The notes: a model not told the origin generated them from the letters alone. Positions 28,846 through 38,850 are shown, numbered from the stretch's first letter. The stretch: DNA of 44,401 nucleotides from Opitutia bacterium (GCA_947458705.1 CANHAH010000008.1:1-44401), one strand, 5' to 3'. Numbers and translations are program-made.

Positions 28846-30294
28846 TCAGGCGAGGACGGGTTTGACGACTTCGCCGGCGACGTCGGTGAGGCGAAAATCG
28901 CGACCGTTGAAGCGGTAGGTGAGCTTGGTATGGTCGAGCCCGAGGCAGTGGAGCATCGTGGCGTGGAGGTCGTGGACGTGAACTTTATCGGTGACGGCGG
29001 CGCCGCCGAATTCGTCGGTCGAGCCGTGGACGGTGCCGCCCTTGATGCCGCCGCCGGCCATGACGACGGAGAAGGCTTTAGCGTTATGATCGCGGCCAGG
29101 GTTTTCGTAGCCATTGCGATCTTTGGTCGGTTTTCGACCGAATTCACCGCCCCACACTACGAGTGTGCTGTCGAGTAGGCCGCGTTGTTTGAGGTCGGCG
29201 AAGAGTGCGGCGAGGGGACCGTCGATCTCGCCGGCTTTGGCGGAAAGTTTTTCGCGAAGGTCTTGGTGGTGGTCCCAACCGTCGTGCCAGACCTGGACGA
29301 CACGAACACCGCGCTCGACGAGGCGGCGGGCGATGAGGAGTTGTTTGCCTTGCTGGGTGTTGCCGTAGGTGGCGCGGGTGGCTTCGGTTTCTTTACTGAG
29401 GTCGAAGGCATCGGTGGCCTCGGCCTGCATGCGGAAGGCGATTTCGTAGGATTCGAGGCGCGTCTCCAGGGCGGCTTCGCGTTGTAGGTTTTGGGCGTGG
29501 ACCTCGTTGAGTTGGTGCACGAAGTCGAGTTGGCGGCGTTGTTCGCCAGAGGAGACGTAGCTATTGCGGATGTTTTGGATCATCTGCTGCACGGTTGCGG
29601 CGGTGGTGTTGATGGAGGCGCCTTGAAACGTGCCGGGCAGAAAGGCGGAGCCGTAATTGCCGGCGCCGCCGGTGGGGAGTTTGCCGCTGCGTAGGGCGAT
29701 GAAGCCGGGTAGGTTTTGGTTCTCTGTGCCGAGGCCGTAGACCAGCCAAGAGCCTAGGCTGGGCTTGGTAAGGCGAAGCGAACCGGTATTCATGAATACC
29801 GTAGCGACGTCGTGGGCGGGGACGTCGGTCCACATCGAGCGGATCACGGCAAGGTCGTCGGCGTGGGCTGCGGTCTTGGCGAAGACCTCGCTGATCTCGA
29901 GGCCGGCTGTGCCGTATTTTTTAAACTGAAACGGCGAACCCATCGCGATGCCTCCGTCGGTCAGATTTTTGTCGTTAAGACGGGTGAGGATAGGCTTGGG
30001 GTCCCAGGTGTCGACGTGGGATGGAGCGCCTTGGGCAAAGATGTGGATGATGGCTTTGGCTTTGCCAGGGAAATGCGGGGGCTTGGGAAGCAGCGGGCTC
30101 GGACCAATTTTCAAATCAGCGGTGACCGGGGTCTCGGCGATGAGTTGGGCGGGTACGAGTGAGGCTAGGCCTAAGGCGCCGACGCCCATGCCTACACGTG
30201 ATAGGAGCTGTCGGCGAGTGAGGAAGTAGTCGGCGAGGTCGGTCGAGATGCCATGGCACGCGTGTCCGGGGGGGGAGGAAAAGTAGTGAGGCAT
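28846..30294 (-). CDS. DUF1501 secreted protein with Tat-like signal
   Basis: LTRRQLLSRVGMGVGALGLASL (twin-arginine-like), KAKAIIHIFAQGAPSHVDTWDPKP, VRVVQVWHDGWDHHQDLREKL, WGGEFGRKPTKDRNGYENPGRDHNAKAFSVVMAGGGIKGGTVHGSTDEFG, HDLHATMLHCLGLDH. Confidence 0.95.
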   Translation of the reverse strand: MPHYFSSPPGHACHGISTDLADYFLTRRQLLSRVGMGVGALGLASLVPAQLIAETPVTADLKIGPSPLLPKPPHFPGKAKAIIHIFAQGAPSHVDTWDPKPILTRLNDKNLTDGGIAMGSPFQFKKYGTAGLEISEVFAKTAAHADDLAVIRSMWTDVPAHDVATVFMNTGSLRLTKPSLGSWLVYGLGTENQNLPGFIALRSGKLPTGGAGNYGSAFLPGTFQGASINTTAATVQQMIQNIRNSYVSSGEQRRQLDFVHQLNEVHAQNLQREAALETRLESYEIAFRMQAEATDAFDLSKETEATRATYGNTQQGKQLLIARRLVERGVRVVQVWHDGWDHHQDLREKLSAKAGEIDGPLAALFADLKQRGLLDSTLVVWGGEFGRKPTKDRNGYENPGRDHNAKAFSVVMAGGGIKGGTVHGSTDEFGGAAVTDKVHVHDLHATMLHCLGLDHTKLTYRFNGRDFRLTDVAGEVVKPVLA

Positions 30295-30516
30295 GGTGGG
30301 CTACCTAGTAAGACGTCGTGTGCGCGGTGTGGTTGCACACCTCCACGTTTTTGGTAAACTAAGTTATAGTACGTCAGTAGATTCCGTGGGTTCAGTGTTG
30401 TTTAAATTGAGTTTATTTTCAAACGCGGAAGCGGGATCAGATTTGTGCCAAATACGTGACGCAGTCGCAGTAATGTTACACTACATAGCGTGCGCGGCGA
30501 CCTAGATCTTACGTGA

Positions 30517-32940
30517 ATGGAAAACATGATCTCCCACTCCATTACACGTCTGCCTTTCGTTTTATTGATGGCGCTCGCGGTGACCTCGGCCCGCGCTGAA
30601 CTCAAACTGATCTCTGGTGTTTCAATCCCGGGCGGCGGTGAAGTCATCGCGCATTATAACGCTCCTTCTGGCTCTGATTACGTGCTCGCGACCAATTCCT
30701 TGGCTCGCACGGGCACCGTAAGCCACAAGATCGACATCTACACACTCTCTCCTTCAGGCGCTTTGAGTTTTGTCGTGGCCGCCAATTTTGATAACATCTT
30801 TGGCGCCACCGAGACGCTTTCGGTTAGCAGCGTGGCGGCTGATCCCAACGGTCGCGGCTTCGGTGTCGCCTCGATCATCCCAAGCGATAACACTCGGGTG
30901 CTCGGCAAGGTTGCTTTTTTCGAATTGGCCTCCGGCACGATCCTAAGGACCGTCGACGTGGGCTACCATCCTGATGCCGTGAAGTTCACGCCGGACGGGA
31001 CCAAAGTCATTGTTGCCAACGAAGGCGAGTACACGGCCAACGCCGCACAGGCGCCCGGCTCGGTCAGTGTCGTTAATCTTTCAGAGGTGACTTCAGCGTC
31101 GAGTCTCACGAGCGCAGCCCCCTCCGTCACGACCGTCGATTTCAAAACCGGTCTCGCCAGCGGGGTTAACCTTAACAGCGTCCGCATCAATGTCGCCGAC
31201 GTCGCTGCCGCCGATCGTTACCTTTACATCGAGCCCGAGTTTTCCGCTACGACCAATGACAAGGCCTATGTGACTCTCCAAGAAAACAACGCCATCGCGA
31301 TCCTCGATCTCACCGGCAACAACGCCAACAAGTTCACCGCGATCAACTACCTAGGCACGATTACTCAGCGCATCGATGGTTCCGACCAAGACCCAACTGG
31401 CGGCGGTTTGTCGGCGATCAACATCAATGATGTGGTCCCAGGTCTGCCCATGCCTGATACGATTCAAACCTTTGTCCAAGGCGGAAAACGCTTCGTTGCG
31501 ACGGCCAATGAAGGTGATGCGCGAACCGACGACGGCGATATCGTGCGGGCTGGCACCGCCGGTATCGTTGACACCGTGGTCGATGGCGCAGGCGACCTTG
31601 TGTTTGCTGGCAGTCTTAACAATTCGACCGGCCTTGGCCGACTCAATATCTCGCGCTTCGATGGCAACACCGATGCCGACGCCGGCATCGAAGTTCCCAC
31701 GATGATCGGTACCCGTAGCTTCACGATTTGGGATGAGGCTGGTAACCGCGTATTCGACAGCGGATCGATGATTGAAGAGTTCGTTCGCAATAACTTCCCA
31801 CTGACCTTCAATATGAACAGCGGAACGACCACCGCGATCGACACCCGCTCCGATGACAAAGGCCCCGAGCCCGAGGCCCTCGCTTATGGCGAGATCGAAG
31901 GGAAGCAGTATATTTTCGTCGGCGCGGAACGACAGAATGGTATTTATCAGTTTGATGTGACCAATCTCAATCAGGTCCGCATCGTCGGTTACTTTAACCT
32001 TATCGATGGTATCAACGTCACTAAGGGCACGCAGCACGTCTCGCCTGAGACCCTGGTCTTCGTCTCCGCCGCGGAAAGTCCTACCGGGCGCCCCACCTTG
32101 CTCGTTGGTTACGAAGGTTTCCCTGATCTCGGCATCGACGGCTCCATTGCCGTACTAGAAGTTACTACCACTGCCACCCGCATCACTAACGGCTCGATTC
32201 GCACAACGGCATCCGCTGGTCAGACCGTGATCGTTGGTTTCCAAAATAGCGGGACAGACAGTATCCTCGCTCGAGCCATCGGCCCCGGTCTTGCCGGTTT
32301 CGGAGTGACCAACGCGATCGAAGATCCACGACTTGCTCTGTTTAACGGTGCGACCCAACTCGACACCAACGAGGATTGGGTCTCCGGCCAAGCGGCCACA
32401 ACCCTGTTCAATGCTGCTGGCGCTTTTCCTCTGATGGCGGGCAGCAAAGATGCCGTACTATCTCGCGCAATTAACGGCACCCACTCCCTCCAAATGGCCG
32501 CCCGCACGGCGGGCAATACGTTGATCGAACTTTACGGTCTTGGCGCCTCGGCCCGCTTCAGTAACCTTTCCGCCCTCGGCCGCGCTGGCGGGACCAATGA
32601 TATGCTGATCGGCGGCTTTGTGATCGGTGGCACTGGTACAAAGACGGTACTTGTGCGCGCAGTTGGCGCGCGCCTCGCAGGTTTCGGTGTCGCCGGCGCC
32701 TTGGCGGACCCGAAATTGGAAGTCTATCGCGGAGCGCTTAAAGTGGCCGATAACGACGATTGGGCGCAGGCCGTGACGGCGGCGGATTTCTCGGCGGCAG
32801 GTGCGTTTGGTCTCGATACCGATTCGAAGTCAGCGGCGGTGAAATTAACGCTCACCGCGGGCGCTGGTTACACGGTGCATGTCAGCGCTTCGGGCGGTGT
32901 GTCGGGCGACGTCTTGCTCGAAGTTTACGAGCTTCCCTGA
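30517..32940 (+). CDS. Choice-of-anchor I domain protein (phytase/alkaline-phosphatase-like propeller) with two C-terminal tandem modules
   Basis: Signal peptide; VGYHPDAVKFTPDGTKVIVANEGEYT, AYVTLQENNAIAILDLTGN, FVATANEGDARTDDGD, GPEPEALAYGEIEGKQYIFVGAER; C-terminal repeats with ARAIGPGLAGFGVTNAIEDPRLALFNG and VRAVGARLAGFGVAGALADPKLEVYRG. Confidence 0.85.
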   Translation: MENMISHSITRLPFVLLMALAVTSARAELKLISGVSIPGGGEVIAHYNAPSGSDYVLATNSLARTGTVSHKIDIYTLSPSGALSFVVAANFDNIFGATETLSVSSVAADPNGRGFGVASIIPSDNTRVLGKVAFFELASGTILRTVDVGYHPDAVKFTPDGTKVIVANEGEYTANAAQAPGSVSVVNLSEVTSASSLTSAAPSVTTVDFKTGLASGVNLNSVRINVADVAAADRYLYIEPEFSATTNDKAYVTLQENNAIAILDLTGNNANKFTAINYLGTITQRIDGSDQDPTGGGLSAININDVVPGLPMPDTIQTFVQGGKRFVATANEGDARTDDGDIVRAGTAGIVDTVVDGAGDLVFAGSLNNSTGLGRLNISRFDGNTDADAGIEVPTMIGTRSFTIWDEAGNRVFDSGSMIEEFVRNNFPLTFNMNSGTTTAIDTRSDDKGPEPEALAYGEIEGKQYIFVGAERQNGIYQFDVTNLNQVRIVGYFNLIDGINVTKGTQHVSPETLVFVSAAESPTGRPTLLVGYEGFPDLGIDGSIAVLEVTTTATRITNGSIRTTASAGQTVIVGFQNSGTDSILARAIGPGLAGFGVTNAIEDPRLALFNGATQLDTNEDWVSGQAATTLFNAAGAFPLMAGSKDAVLSRAINGTHSLQMAARTAGNTLIELYGLGASARFSNLSALGRAGGTNDMLIGGFVIGGTGTKTVLVRAVGARLAGFGVAGALADPKLEVYRGALKVADNDDWAQAVTAADFSAAGAFGLDTDSKSAAVKLTLTAGAGYTVHVSASGGVSGDVLLEVYELP

Positions 32941-32974
32941 GCTGTCCTATTATTTAATTCCAATTCTATAATCT

Positions 32975-33002
32975 AGCCGCCCTTTTTGAGGCGGCTTTTT
33001 TT
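32975..33002 (+). terminator. Rho-independent terminator of the choice-of-anchor I gene
   Basis: AGCCGCC-CTTTTTGA-GGCGGCT-TTTTTT: perfect 7 bp stem, 8 nt loop, T-tract. Confidence 0.85.
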
Positions 33003-33007
33003 CAGCC

Positions 33008-34948
33008 CTAAGCTGGTAATGGTGGTAGCGGGACGTCGAGTGTGGCCGCGATGGCGCGCAGCAGTTCGTATTCCTCGACTTGGACGTCGCCATCGGAGAT
33101 GACGACGTGTACCGCGGCTTTAAGTAGACGTTGCTTGATCGGCCCGCTCGCGATGGCGAGTTTATCGAGGGCCGCGTCGAGTGCGAAAAGATCGATGGTG
33201 AGAGCGAGCGGGCCGAGGTTGGCGGTGGAGAGCGGTAGTTGCGCCGCGCCCGCGGCATAGGCTTCATTCGAATCGCGATCGCTGGCGTGGGCGAGGGTCG
33301 AGAGCACGGTGCTGATTGCGTCCGCAACGGCTTGAAATGAATGAAACTGTACTATCGACGCACGCGCCGGTGCGCGGCTGGCAGCGAGGTGGCGCTGGAG
33401 CAATTTTTGGAGAGCGAACTCAAATGGCGAGACGCGCCCATCGGTGTGTACAAGCGCATCAAGGGTTTCAAAAAACGGCGTAAGCGCGGAGGGGCGGAGC
33501 GTTTTTAGCGCGGGTAGAGAGAGTTGGAGGAGCGGTAGTTTGTGTTCAGGACCCAGATCTCGCAGGCAGGATTCAAGCGACTTAAGCAGGTGCAGCGCCT
33601 CGCCGCCGGCGCGACTAGCAATAAGGGCCAGTTGGCGGCGCTGCACATTATCGTCGTCGTTTTCCAGCAACAACCCATAAAGCAGGATTGGTGCTTCGGC
33701 GGGTGAGTACGCGGCGGCAAGGAGGCGAGGAGGTAGTGAGGCGTGTAGCTGCTGCGCTTCCGCTAGCAGTGTGGGCGTGAGGGTCCCGATGGACGCTAGG
33801 GCCTTGTCGGGGTGAATCACGGGGCGGGTGGGCGCTGGGGCAAGTCTTGCGGAGATCAACGACTCCTGAGCCATTTCTTCGATTTGCGGGGGCTCGATGA
33901 AGGTGCCTGCAAAGGTGGGATCTATGGCCCTGATACGTTCATCCAGCGGTGGATGTGTGGCCCAGAGTCCGCCAAAATTAGAACGAAAACATTGCGCAAA
34001 GAAAAAGTGTCCGATCGCGGCGCTCTTGGAGGTTTGCAGGGATGAGCCGATGGCCAGACCACCGATTTTTTTTAAGGCGCCGCCTAGGCCAGTGGGATTG
34101 CGCGTAAATTGGACGGCTGAGGCGTCGGCCAGAAATTCACGCTGGCGGGAAACGGCCGCCTGGATGAGACGGCCAAAGAAGTAGCCTACATAGCCGATGA
34201 TCAAGAGTCCGAGCCCTACGGCCCCGATGGCGACCAAGATGCCGCCGGAGTTTTTATTGTCGCGAGACGAGCTCGCGCGAGCACCGCGCAACGACCATAA
34301 AATGCCGCGCCCAGCGAGTCCGATGACAAGAATGCCAAAAATGAGTGACGTCAGACGAAGGTTGATGCGCATGTCGCCATTGAGAATATGGCTGAACTCG
34401 TGACCAATGACGCCTTGGAGTTCGTCGCGCTTGAGTTTTTCGAGCGCGCCTCGCGTGACGGCGACCACGGCATCGGCAGTGCTGAGGCCAGCGGCGAAAG
34501 CGTTGATGGCCGGCTCGTCATCTAGGATGTAGACGGCGGGCATGGGCACGCCCGAGGCGAGGGCCATTTCTTCAACGACATTAAGCAGGCGACGTTCAGC
34601 GAGATCGGTGGAGTGCGGGTCGACGCACCGTCCTCCGACGCTTTCTGCAACTGCGTAGCCACCAGCAGAAAATTCACTCCATTTATAAAGTGACGCTAGG
34701 CCGATTACGGCGAGGGTGCCGAGCGAAACCACGGCGAGGAGCTGGGGTTGCCAGAGGGCTGGTGCGTGGTGGGGTTGAACGTAGCCGTAGCGATCGCGGG
34801 TCCGGCCGGATTTTGAATCCAGTTGGGCGCTTAGCAAAATCGCGCCGAAGTAGCCCGCCGCAATCGTGCCGCAGACGGCGAGCGAAAAGAGCGCAACAAG
34901 CCGCGACGTGCGCTTTTTGGCGCGGGCTTGGGCTTCGAAAAAATCCAT
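33008..34948 (-). CDS. M48-family (HtpX-like) membrane metalloprotease with C-terminal TerB-like region
   Basis: LNVVEEMALASGVPMPAVYILDDEPAINAFAAG, LQGVIGHEFSHILNGDMRINLRLTSL, FLADASAVQFTRNPTGLGGALKKIGG, THPPLDERIRAIDP; C-terminus HTDGRVSPFEFALQKLLQRHL and HVVISDGDVQVEEYELLRAIAATLDVPLPPL. Confidence 0.88.
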   Translation of the reverse strand: MDFFEAQARAKKRTSRLVALFSLAVCGTIAAGYFGAILLSAQLDSKSGRTRDRYGYVQPHHAPALWQPQLLAVVSLGTLAVIGLASLYKWSEFSAGGYAVAESVGGRCVDPHSTDLAERRLLNVVEEMALASGVPMPAVYILDDEPAINAFAAGLSTADAVVAVTRGALEKLKRDELQGVIGHEFSHILNGDMRINLRLTSLIFGILVIGLAGRGILWSLRGARASSSRDNKNSGGILVAIGAVGLGLLIIGYVGYFFGRLIQAAVSRQREFLADASAVQFTRNPTGLGGALKKIGGLAIGSSLQTSKSAAIGHFFFAQCFRSNFGGLWATHPPLDERIRAIDPTFAGTFIEPPQIEEMAQESLISARLAPAPTRPVIHPDKALASIGTLTPTLLAEAQQLHASLPPRLLAAAYSPAEAPILLYGLLLENDDDNVQRRQLALIASRAGGEALHLLKSLESCLRDLGPEHKLPLLQLSLPALKTLRPSALTPFFETLDALVHTDGRVSPFEFALQKLLQRHLAASRAPARASIVQFHSFQAVADAISTVLSTLAHASDRDSNEAYAAGAAQLPLSTANLGPLALTIDLFALDAALDKLAIASGPIKQRLLKAAVHVVISDGDVQVEEYELLRAIAATLDVPLPPLPA

Positions 34949-34996
34949 CGGAGCTCTAGTTTCGACTGGCCTGATTTGCTGCGATATACGCAGGGA

Positions 34997-35347
34997 TCAT
35001 GTTACTAACCGCAACGTCAGCGGGTAACGGTAGCAGCCACCGTCCGAGGCTTTGACCGCGGCGATGATCGAGAGTACTAAGTAGGCTAGGCCGATCAAAA
35101 TCATCAACGGTAGACCGATCAAAATGAGGCTAAGTAGTAAGCAGCAGAGGCCGTAGAGCAGGACCGAAAGGTGAAAGTTTAAGGCCTCCCGGGCGTTGTC
35201 AGTTACGTAGCGAGAATCTCCGCGCATTGATAGATATACGACCAGGGGCAGCAAAAAAGGGATGCCTATAAGGCCCGAGAGATGGCTCAGGAGAGCCCAA
35301 ATCTTCTCATTACCGCTTGGTGTGGCGTAGACGCTGATCGTTTCCAT
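34997..35347 (-). CDS. DUF4870 small membrane protein
   Basis: EKIWALLSHLSGLIGIPFLLPLVVYLSMRGDSRYVTDNAREALNFHLSVLLYGLCCLLLSLILIGLPLMILIGLAYLVLSIIAAVKASDG. Confidence 0.88.
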   Translation of the reverse strand: METISVYATPSGNEKIWALLSHLSGLIGIPFLLPLVVYLSMRGDSRYVTDNAREALNFHLSVLLYGLCCLLLSLILIGLPLMILIGLAYLVLSIIAAVKASDGGCYRYPLTLRLVT

Positions 35348-35398
35348 GGGGCGCAAGTTAAGGTGACAGCAATACGATTACCTCTTCTGCGATCGTGC

Positions 35399-35998
35399 TT
35401 AGTTGAACGAAACCTTCGGTGCGTTGCGCTCGGTAGGATCTTCAATTTTAAACAGCTCGGCGGGAAGGAAGCTAAACATGCCGGCGAAAATCACATTCGG
35501 AAAAATCTCGCGCGCGGTGTTATAGGCCATGACCGCGTCGTTGTAGGCTTGGCGGGCGAAGCCGACTTTATTCTCGGTCGAGGTGAGTTCCTCGGTGAGC
35601 TGCATCATGTTTTGGTTGGCCTTTAGGTCGGGATATTGTTCGGAGACGACCATGAGGCGGGAGAGTGCTCCGCCGAGGCCGGCTTCGGCCGAGAGGAGGC
35701 CCTTCATGGCATTGGCGTCGGCGGGATTAGCGGCGACGGCCGACGCGGCGGCGGCGGCGATATTGCGGGCTTTGATCACGGCTTCGAGCGTGCTGCTCTC
35801 GTGCTTCATATAGCCCTTGGCGGTTTCAACGAGATTTGGGATGAGATCGTAGCGGCGCTTCAACTGGACGTCAATTTGGGCGAAGGCGTTTTTGAAGCGG
35901 TTGCGGAGCGCGACCAGAGAATTGTAGATGCCGGCAATCCAGAGCGCAGCGATGACAAGAATAGCAGCGATAACGCCTAGGACGATAAGTATAATCAT
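35399..35998 (-). CDS. LemA family protein
   Basis: GIYNSLVALRNRFKNAFAQIDVQLKRRYDLIPNLVETAKGYMKHESSTLEAVIKARN...LMVVSEQYPDLKANQNMMQLTEELTSTENKVGFARQAYNDAVMAYNTAREIFPNVIFAGMF. Confidence 0.95.
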   Translation of the reverse strand: MIILIVLGVIAAILVIAALWIAGIYNSLVALRNRFKNAFAQIDVQLKRRYDLIPNLVETAKGYMKHESSTLEAVIKARNIAAAAASAVAANPADANAMKGLLSAEAGLGGALSRLMVVSEQYPDLKANQNMMQLTEELTSTENKVGFARQAYNDAVMAYNTAREIFPNVIFAGMFSFLPAELFKIEDPTERNAPKVSFN

Positions 35999-36120
35999 AA
36001 AGTGGCTGGAGTGGAATAGAAGGTGCCAATCATGTGCAGTCGCCCCGGCGGGGCGAGACGGAATACGTTACAACGCGGTTGATTGTTTCCATCAGTAGAA
36101 GCAACTTGGCGCGGTAACTC

Positions 36121-38775
36121 ATGCGTCTTCGTCGAACCTCGATTTATTTATTAACGTGTTTGGTAGCCGCGGTGGCGGTGGAAAGGGAGTCGGCGCGAGC
36201 TCAAGCGCTTGAGAGTTTGAACCGTCCTGTACCACTGGCAGCGGCGAGCGCGGTGACGGCGGTGTCTCCCGGAACGGCGGCACTCACGCACGCAGCGGCG
36301 CAGCGAGCGCAGGAACTCGGGTTTCCGTCGACGGCTGTTGAATTATACCGCGAGGCCTTAGCGGCCCCGGGCGCGGATCGGGCCATGCTTACGCTTGGTT
36401 TGGTGACGGCTTTGCTCGATGATGGACGCCTCGCTGAGGCGGAAGGTGCGTTGAATGGCTGGATCGGCTTGCGAGCCAGCGCGTGGCAATTGCGGGCGGG
36501 ATTGGCGGCGGTAACGGCACGCAAAATCGATGCGGCTAAGGCGGCGCTCGCCGCCGTGAAAGAAGTGGAATTGGCGACGAGCGACCGTGCTTGGTGGTTT
36601 TATTTGCAAGGCTTGCTCGCGGTCGAATCGGGTGACGTGAAGGCGACGAATAAATTTTTTGAACAGGCTCAGGCTGCGGCTGTGACGGAACTGGCGCGGA
36701 CAAGGTTTCGACTCGAGGCGGAGCGAATTTTGCTCCGGCGCAGCGGCACGGGTAATGAGGCCGATCTGGCCGGGCAACGCCAAGCGATGACCCGTTTCGC
36801 TGGGCAGGCTACCGGATATGGCGCGGCTCGGACCTATGCGGCAAATTTAAATGCGCTCGGGCGTAAGTCTGAAGCGGTGGCGGTGATACAGCAGCAGTTA
36901 CTTGTTTTGCCACGCGATGAGCGTCAGTATGCGGATGATTTTAGATTGTGGCTCGGTTTTATCGCGGGCGCATCCGACGGGGCGGGACGTAAGGCATTGC
37001 TGGAGCTCGTAGCGGGCGGACGTGATGGAGTGCGGCAACGCTTGGCGTTGCGCCTGCTTGCGCAGGCCTCGGAAAAAAATCCGGCTCGCGGTCAGTTGCG
37101 CTCAGAGCTCGGGCGCTTGATCGCCGAGACACCATCTCATCCGCTGCAGGAGGAATTTTATTTGTATCGAGCGAATCTGTTGCTGGGTGATAAAAGTTAC
37201 GCGGCAGCGGAAGACGATGCCCGGGCGTTGTTGGAAAAGTTCCCAGGATCACCCCTGCGAGCTGAGGCCTGGGAAGTGCTCACAGGTGCAGCTTGGGAGC
37301 AGCGGCGTTATCGCTTGGCGGCGGATAGCGCTAAGAAGGCGGCCGCGGCTTTGCCGGCGGGTGCGCGGCGGGCGGAGTTGGGGGTCTTAGTGGCGGAAGC
37401 GTGGTTCCGCGCGCAGGATTTTCGGCCGGCGGCGGATGCCTATGCCTCTGTCTTGCGTGATCCACCGGCAGGGCTTAGGCCGGAGATATTAAGCGCACTG
37501 CGTTTTCAACGTGTGCAAGCGGAGATCGAAGCGGGCACGCCGGAGTCGGCGCAGACGGTGCTCGATGGACTCGCGGCGGAGCCGGGTTTTTACCTCGAAG
37601 ATCGTTGGCAAGCGGAGTGGAATTTAGCGCGAGCGTTGCAAGCGCGCGGGGCGAGTGGTGTGGCGTCGGCTTACGCGCGCGTCGAGCGGTTGCTCGGTGA
37701 GAATGTGGAGGCGGGATTACCGGCGAAATTGCGGGCGCGGCTGGAGTGGCTACGTGCTCGATTGGCGCTCGATGTGGAGCCGGCACAGCCGGCGAAGGCG
37801 TTGGAATATCTGCGGGCCTTGACGCCTGAGGCGTTGGCGAAGTCGTTAGCGAGTGAATCGGTGGCACTGCGCACGGAGTTGGCGAGTGCGGCGGCGTTAT
37901 TGCAGGCCCAAGCGCTGTTTAAGCTGGGCAAGGAAGAGGCGGGCGTGGCGCAGTTAAAAAAACTGCGTGAGGATTTTAAAGACTCTGATGCGGCGGTGGC
38001 TTCGTACCTAGAAGAGGCGGATCACTACGCCAAGCAGTTCAACGCGGTACAGGCGCAGCAGCTATATACAGATTTGGCGGATAAATTTCCGGGCAATATC
38101 AACGCGCCCTATGCGTTATATTTCGCGGCGTTGCAGGCCGAGGCCAGTGGTGATGCGCGTTTGCCGGAGGCGCAAAATTTATTGGATAATTTGGTGCGGA
38201 AATACCCGCAGAGTGAACTGGTGTTTGCGGCGCGGTTGAAGCAGGGGCATTTATTGCGCAAGCTCAGTCAGTTTCCGCAGGCGCAACAGACGTATGAGTC
38301 GTTGGTGAACTCGTTTGCGACGAGTCCTGATGTGGTGTTGGCGCAGTTGGCTTTAGCGGAGTGTCACAACGCGCAGGCGGCAAGTGATCCGTCGCATTTG
38401 GAGAGTGCGTTGGTGTTGCTGGAGCATGTGCGCGATCGCGTAGATGCTCCTTTGGATGTGCGAATCGAGGCGGGTTTTAACCTCGGCGTGGTATTGCGGC
38501 AGCGTGGGGAGTTGGAGAAGGCGGCGGTGGGGTGGTGGCGCGATGTAGTGTCACCGTTTTTGCTGGATGCGAAGCGGGCGGCGCAGCTGAGCGAGCGGGC
38601 AAAGGGGCGTTACTGGATGGCTCGGACGTTGATCGAGTTTGGCGGATTGCGCGAGCAGCAGGGAAAACTCGAGGAGGCTAAGGAGGCTTGGTTACTTCTG
38701 CTTAAGTCGGGATTGCCAGGTGAGGCGCAGGCTAAGGCGCGCCTGGCGAAATATGGAGTCGCTGTGCCGCCGTGA
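36121..38775 (+). CDS. Large TPR-repeat periplasmic/envelope protein
   Basis: Signal-like N-terminus; Ala-rich helical repeats typical of TPR (e.g. AAEDDARALLEKFPGSPLRAEAWEVLTGAAWEQRRYRLAADSAKKA; QQLYTDLADKFPGNINAPYALYFAALQAEASGDARLPEAQNLLDNLVRKYPQSELVFAARL). Confidence 0.85.
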   Translation: MRLRRTSIYLLTCLVAAVAVERESARAQALESLNRPVPLAAASAVTAVSPGTAALTHAAAQRAQELGFPSTAVELYREALAAPGADRAMLTLGLVTALLDDGRLAEAEGALNGWIGLRASAWQLRAGLAAVTARKIDAAKAALAAVKEVELATSDRAWWFYLQGLLAVESGDVKATNKFFEQAQAAAVTELARTRFRLEAERILLRRSGTGNEADLAGQRQAMTRFAGQATGYGAARTYAANLNALGRKSEAVAVIQQQLLVLPRDERQYADDFRLWLGFIAGASDGAGRKALLELVAGGRDGVRQRLALRLLAQASEKNPARGQLRSELGRLIAETPSHPLQEEFYLYRANLLLGDKSYAAAEDDARALLEKFPGSPLRAEAWEVLTGAAWEQRRYRLAADSAKKAAAALPAGARRAELGVLVAEAWFRAQDFRPAADAYASVLRDPPAGLRPEILSALRFQRVQAEIEAGTPESAQTVLDGLAAEPGFYLEDRWQAEWNLARALQARGASGVASAYARVERLLGENVEAGLPAKLRARLEWLRARLALDVEPAQPAKALEYLRALTPEALAKSLASESVALRTELASAAALLQAQALFKLGKEEAGVAQLKKLREDFKDSDAAVASYLEEADHYAKQFNAVQAQQLYTDLADKFPGNINAPYALYFAALQAEASGDARLPEAQNLLDNLVRKYPQSELVFAARLKQGHLLRKLSQFPQAQQTYESLVNSFATSPDVVLAQLALAECHNAQAASDPSHLESALVLLEHVRDRVDAPLDVRIEAGFNLGVVLRQRGELEKAAVGWWRDVVSPFLLDAKRAAQLSERAKGRYWMARTLIEFGGLREQQGKLEEAKEAWLLLLKSGLPGEAQAKARLAKYGVAVPP

Positions 38776-38850
38776 TACAGTCTTTGGCGGGCCTACGGTT
38801 TCGCATTTGCGGAGTTGGGGCGGTGCCGTGTAACACTTTTATTTAATACG

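Noticed and set aside
31351-32037. 228-aa minus-strand ORF within the choice-of-anchor I gene
   Set aside because: Shadow ORF without family motifs.
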